DNA of 64,000 nt from an uncultured bacterium. Its GTDB lineage: Bacteria > Elusimicrobiota > Elusimicrobia > Elusimicrobiales > Elusimicrobiaceae. The notes beneath the pieces are model-generated. The model made no database searches and was not told the DNA's origin. It worked only from the letters and a program-made list of their open reading frames with translations. Positions 60,522 to 64,000 of this stretch are shown in pieces. The position numbers were made by a program, and so were the translations under genes. The DNA is taken from contig CASEVJ010000005.1 of NCBI GenBank assembly GCA_949291365.1, positions 1 through 64,000 on the forward strand. Reading direction: 5' to 3'. Positions within the stretch are counted from its first letter, which is position 1; each line of letters opens with the position of its first letter.

Positions 60522-61399
60522 AGGCGCTCTATTACCCGCAGTTTGGCACTGCGGGCCCTCGGGTTACGGCGTACTTCTTCGTATTGCGGCGCCACTACAT
60601 GTTTTGTCACCAGACGCCAGCCGCCTCCGGCAGCCAATTCTTTCAAACGGGTTTTCACCAGGCGGTCTTCCAACGAATGGAAAGTGATAATGCCAGCCCG
60701 GCCGCCCGGCTTTATAATGTCGGGCAATACGTCCAATACCGTACGCACACAGCCCAGCTCATCGTTTACCGCAATGCGCAAGGCCTGAAAGGTTTGGGTG
60801 GCGGGATGTATTTTGCCGCGGGCGCGCACCACACTTTCCACTATTTTTTTCAAGTCAAACGTCGTCTCTATGCGCCCCTGCCGCCGCGCGGCCATAATGG
60901 CCATTGCAATAGCGTGGGCATTTCTTTCTTCCCCGTATTCATTCAAAATACGTTCCAACTCCGCAAGCCCCCAGCCATTGACTATCTCTGCCGCCGTCAC
61001 CGATGACGATAAATCAAAACGCATATCTAACGGCCCGTCCCGCAGCAAGCTAAATCCGCGGGCGGGATTATCCAGCTGGTAGGAGCTTAACCCCAAGTCA
61101 AACAACGCTCCGTCCGCTCCGTCTACACCGGCCTCTTTCAGCACCTGTGCCGCTTGCGTGTAGGAGGCGTGCACCGCCGTCAAACGCGGGTCATGGATCT
61201 TGGTGCGGGCCATAGCCAGGGCTTCTTCGTCTTTGTCAAAGCCAAACAGCCGGGCGCACGGCCCCAGCCGTTCCAGAAAATAGGCCGCATGTCCGCCCAA
61301 CCCTAATGTCCCGTCCACATACACCCCCTCGGGACGGGTGAGCAACAGTCCGGCCGCTTCTTGGGCCAATACCGGGATATGCGTCCACTGCGCCGCCAT
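60518..61399 (-). CDS. rsmH: 16S rRNA (cytosine1402-N4)-methyltransferase
   Basis: 293 residues. VDGTLGLGGHA is the SAM loop; DGALFDLGLSSYQLDNPARGFS and ALRIAVNDEL are typical of RsmH (MraW), as is the C-terminal FHSLEDRLVK. It methylates C1402 of 16S rRNA. Its ATG overlaps the stop of the upstream peptidase gene (TAATG). mraZ, the usual first gene of the cluster, is not here. Confidence 0.97.
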   Translation of the reverse strand: MAAQWTHIPVLAQEAAGLLLTRPEGVYVDGTLGLGGHAAYFLERLGPCARLFGFDKDEEALAMARTKIHDPRLTAVHASYTQAAQVLKEAGVDGADGALFDLGLSSYQLDNPARGFSLLRDGPLDMRFDLSSSVTAAEIVNGWGLAELERILNEYGEERNAHAIAMAIMAARRQGRIETTFDLKKIVESVVRARGKIHPATQTFQALRIAVNDELGCVRTVLDVLPDIIKPGGRAGIITFHSLEDRLVKTRLKELAAGGGWRLVTKHVVAPQYEEVRRNPRARSAKLRVIERL

Positions 61400-62679
61400 T
61401 AAAATCCCCCCTTATAGCCATTGGTTTCCACCATTTTCAATTTTGGGATAACCGTTTTCTGCGGGGTTTTGGCCTGTGCTGGCTGCGGTTTGGGCTGGGC
61501 AGCCGGCACCGCAATCGTCTGCGTAGAAGAAATTACTTCCGGCGGAACCGGGTTTTTAGGCGCTTGTTTGGAATAGAGATGCCCTTTGGGATGTTTAGCC
61601 AAGTCATGCAGCCAGACGTTTTGCAGCACGGACACCTTGGTAAACGGCATGCCGTAGGCGCGGTAAAGCGCCTGGTGCAAGGGGGTGCCGGATTTGAGCT
61701 CATTGCAGAAGCGGTAAAATTCGTCGCGGCTGCGCTCATTAAGCAAATAGTCCACTACGCTGTAGGCCTGGGAATACCACATTTCCGCCTGTTCGGTATT
61801 CAGAGAGGACAAGTCGTCCATTTCCACCAATGTTTCCAACGGTATATACCGGCCCTGCAGGACATTGTTTAAGCTCTTGTCCACCCAGCTGGGTTTCTGG
61901 CGGGTGGCGTATATCTGCATATACACGGCCATGCCCTCCGAAAGCCACAGCGGCGAAATAGTAGGCAAAAAGTATCCGTCAAAATACAAATGCGTCAGCT
62001 CATGCACCGAAAGCGGATAAAAACTCTTTCCCTCCAACACATACATTGTGTCTGCCTTCAAGTCAGAGGCCGCCCCCGACCAGGGCGGACGTTTGGTAAA
62101 ACTCATATAGCTGTCTTTCTGTCCAAAAAGCATTACTAAAATTTTATTGGGCTTGGACACCAGGGTAAAAGGCGTCAAATCCAGCATCAGATTGCCGTGA
62201 ATGGTGTCCAGCACGTCTTTAAGCTTCTCTCCGACGGGTTCCTTTTCGCGGTAAATCAAATAATTAAACGTTTCCCCTGTCAAAAATCCCGGCGGCGGAG
62301 GCAGCCAGCGCACTTTTTGCTGGGCATCAGGCGCGGTGCGCACCTGGGCCGGCACTCCCATAATGTGGTGTTTTTCTTCCGGCACTGCCACCGAACCTAC
62401 GCGCTCCAGCCCGGAAATCAATTCTTTAAATTCCTCTTCCGCCGCGGCACGCTGCTGCGGGGTTTCGGGCTGATGTTCTTCAAAAAGTTCATCAAAAATT
62501 TGGGGATCAATTTTTTGTTTTTTAGCCGGCTCCGCCGGTTTTTCCGCCGGTTTGCCCACCATCAGCACCTTGCGGTAAGCGGCCTGCACATCAATATCAA
62601 AATAGCGCAGTATAGGCGGAGCGATTAAAATAGCGCCCAGCACCCACAACAGCACGGTAATTTGTTTGACTACATCCAT
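61399..62679 (-). CDS. Membrane-anchored M1-like (gluzincin) metallopeptidase
   Basis: 426 residues from the ATG at 62679 (GGGG 7 nt upstream); an ATG at 62694 is also possible. One membrane helix (about 5-25), a Pro/Lys/Glu-rich linker, then a peptidase-MA-like domain with H226-E227-L-T-H230 and, 18 residues on, E248 in WLSEGMAVY: the HExxH-x18-E pattern of gluzincins. The C-terminal 70 residues are Pro/Gln/Lys-rich. It sits between rsmG and rsmH, tightly coupled to both. Its substrate in the envelope is unknown. Confidence 0.85.
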   Translation of the reverse strand: MDVVKQITVLLWVLGAILIAPPILRYFDIDVQAAYRKVLMVGKPAEKPAEPAKKQKIDPQIFDELFEEHQPETPQQRAAAEEEFKELISGLERVGSVAVPEEKHHIMGVPAQVRTAPDAQQKVRWLPPPPGFLTGETFNYLIYREKEPVGEKLKDVLDTIHGNLMLDLTPFTLVSKPNKILVMLFGQKDSYMSFTKRPPWSGAASDLKADTMYVLEGKSFYPLSVHELTHLYFDGYFLPTISPLWLSEGMAVYMQIYATRQKPSWVDKSLNNVLQGRYIPLETLVEMDDLSSLNTEQAEMWYSQAYSVVDYLLNERSRDEFYRFCNELKSGTPLHQALYRAYGMPFTKVSVLQNVWLHDLAKHPKGHLYSKQAPKNPVPPEVISSTQTIAVPAAQPKPQPAQAKTPQKTVIPKLKMVETNGYKGGF

Positions 62680-62683
62680 CGGC

Positions 62684-63340
62684 TTACCCCACATGTCCCC
62701 GCGCTTCTTTGGCAAATACAGCCAAATAACGCGCTCTCTCTTCCCCCGGCAGCGTATAGGCCACCGGTTCTTTTTCCCGCAAAGCACAACGCTCCACCAG
62801 CTCCGGCTGCGCCTGGCAAGGCCGGCTCTGGTACGCGGCAAAAAGGCCGCCTTCTTTTACGGCGGGCGCAATCAGGGGCAGCACATCGTTTAGTTGCCCC
62901 ATGGCGCGCTCTGTTACAAAATCAAACGGGCCTATTTGTTTTTGGCCCAAACGCATACATACTACAGTAACATTTTTTAAGCCCAATTTTAATACGGCCC
63001 AGTTCAAAAAAGAACACCGTTTTTCCAAGCTTTCCACCAGCGTTATCCGCGCCAGCGGCAAAGCCGCTGCACACGCCAGCCCGATGTATCCCGCCCCGGA
63101 GCCCATATCCGCTATAGAAAAGCTTTCTTTTTCCCCCGCCGCGCGCTTAAAAAAAGCCGCCGCGGCCAGCCCGTCGCATATATGGCGGGTAAAAAGTTCC
63201 TCTTTGGCGGCTACGCTGGTCAAATTCAAATAATCCTTTTTTATCCACACCAGCTCCGCATACGCCTGCAGCTGCTGCGTCTGTGTTTGGGTTATGTTCA
63301 GCCCTAACGAGGCCGCAAAATCAGACATGCTGCTGGGCAT
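62684..63340 (-). CDS. rsmG: 16S rRNA (guanine527-N7)-methyltransferase
   Basis: 218 residues. The SAM-binding IADMGSGAGYIGLACA, LVESLEKRCSFLN and FDFVTERAMGQL segments are typical of RsmG (GidB). It methylates G527 of 16S rRNA. It overlaps the end of mnmG by 20 nt; an inner ATG at 63328 would shorten the overlap. The gidA-gidB order is classical. Confidence 0.96.
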   Translation of the reverse strand: MPSSMSDFAASLGLNITQTQTQQLQAYAELVWIKKDYLNLTSVAAKEELFTRHICDGLAAAAFFKRAAGEKESFSIADMGSGAGYIGLACAAALPLARITLVESLEKRCSFLNWAVLKLGLKNVTVVCMRLGQKQIGPFDFVTERAMGQLNDVLPLIAPAVKEGGLFAAYQSRPCQAQPELVERCALREKEPVAYTLPGEERARYLAVFAKEARGHVG

Positions 63341-64000
63341 GTTTCAGTCTCCGGTAACGCTCTATATGAATGGCCAGCAACTGTATATCCGCCGGTGTAA
63401 CGCCCGGGATACGCGCCGCCTGCCCCAAGGTGCGAGGGCGGACGGTTTTGAGTTTTTGGCTGCTCTCTATCAAAATGCCTTTGACGGCGGACGGGTCAAA
63501 CCCTTCCGGAATAACGATGTTTTCCGCCTGGGCCAGTTTTTCCGCGTCTTTGCGGTTGCGCTCATAATAACCGGCGTATTTTTGGAATACGTCCACATGA
63601 AAACGCACCTTTTGCTCCGTCCACGGGTACAGATCTGTTTCATCAATCACATGGTGGGGATTGGCTTTGAGCAATTCCACCTGTTTTTGGTAATTTTCAA
63701 ACGCTTTTTTGTATTTTGCATTCAGCGTGCCCAATTCAAACCCATAGGGGCACAGACGCAAGTCGGCATTGTCGTTGCGCAGCAGAATGCGGTATTCGGC
63801 GCGGGAAGTGAACATACGGTAGGGCTCATTGACGCCTTTGGTTACCAGGTCGTCTATCAACACGCCGATATACGCCTCGTCACGGCGCAGGACAAAGGGC
63901 TCCTGCCCGCGTGTTTTGCGGGTGGCATTAACACCAGCCACAAAGCCCTGCCCGCCGGCTTCTTCGTAGCCGGTGGTACCGTTGATTTGCCCGGCGCAGA
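63321..64000 (-). CDS. mnmG: tRNA uridine 5-carboxymethylaminomethyl modification enzyme MnmG, 5' truncated by the window
   Basis: The frame is open to the window edge; 225 residues of the C-terminal part are visible. The end starts with GQINGTTGYEEAGGQG and continues with FVLRRDEAYIGVLIDDLVTKGVNEPYRMFTSRAE, both diagnostic of MnmG (GidA), then the C-terminal helical domain that binds MnmE. It modifies U34 of several tRNAs. Confidence 0.96.
   Translation of the reverse strand, partial: CAGQINGTTGYEEAGGQGFVAGVNATRKTRGQEPFVLRRDEAYIGVLIDDLVTKGVNEPYRMFTSRAEYRILLRNDNADLRLCPYGFELGTLNAKYKKAFENYQKQVELLKANPHHVIDETDLYPWTEQKVRFHVDVFQKYAGYYERNRKDAEKLAQAENIVIPEGFDPSAVKGILIESSQKLKTVRPRTLGQAARIPGVTPADIQLLAIHIERYRRLKHAQQHV

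Noticed and set aside
1-64000. CRISPR arrays, prophage genes or intact insertion sequences
   Set aside because: No regularly spaced repeats, phage structural genes or transposase were seen in the window.

Overview
The window looks like part of a chromosome from a Gram-negative, fermentative bacterium of roughly 45-50% G+C. The envelope is diderm: LolA, an ExbB/ExbD/TonB-type motor, a DUF481-like outer-membrane protein and many lipobox proteins are present. Central metabolism uses pyruvate kinase, pyruvate phosphate dikinase, an iron alcohol dehydrogenase and a UhpC/UhpT-type sugar-phosphate carrier. This combination fits the gut-associated Elusimicrobiota best, but that assignment is an inference from gene content only. 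There is no rRNA, CRISPR array or intact insertion sequence; one tRNA-Ser is present.

Layout. 1-12.3 kb: a truncated giant MFS-like membrane protein, pyk, an AlaX-type editing protein, an outer-membrane protein, a sugar-phosphate transporter, ogt, adh and an exported protein. 12.3-25 kb is the accessory part: a GT8 glycosyltransferase; a MerR-controlled operon of flavodoxin-fold, cupin, DUF4405 and DUF362 proteins, mostly exported or membrane-bound; an exported metzincin-like protein that has lost its zinc histidines; a frameshifted CDP-glucose 4,6-dehydratase; ppa; and rmuC. 25-38 kb: tRNA-Ser, the exbB-exbD-tonB operon, ftsK-lolA-pgsA-pgpA, accB with a small winged-helix gene, a lipoprotein serine protease, and rpsO-pnp, preceded by a candidate structured RNA gene. 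38.5-51 kb: ppdK, two cassettes each pairing a small membrane protein with a membrane-anchored ankyrin protein, then gmk-rpoZ-udg-priA-(orf)-tyrS-mltG. 51-53.7 kb: a zinc/cadmium P-type ATPase with its ArsR/SmtB repressor and a clear operator. 53.7-64 kb: the mnmG-rsmG-(M1-like peptidase)-rsmH-ftsL-ftsI-murF-mraY-ftsW-murG block of cell-division and cell-wall genes, all on the minus strand.

Themes. Several genes (ftsK, gmk, the serine protease, ogt, GT8) have a -10 hexamer 6-7 nt before the start codon and no Shine-Dalgarno site, which suggests leaderless mRNAs. Two enzymes appear to be pseudo-enzymes (PriA and the metzincin-like protein). In the redox operon, a cupin and a flavodoxin each carry a lipoprotein signal plus a second, well-formed internal start just before the folded domain. 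A roughly 190-nt minus-strand RNA gene before rpsO, with its own promoter and terminator, is the best candidate for something undescribed.
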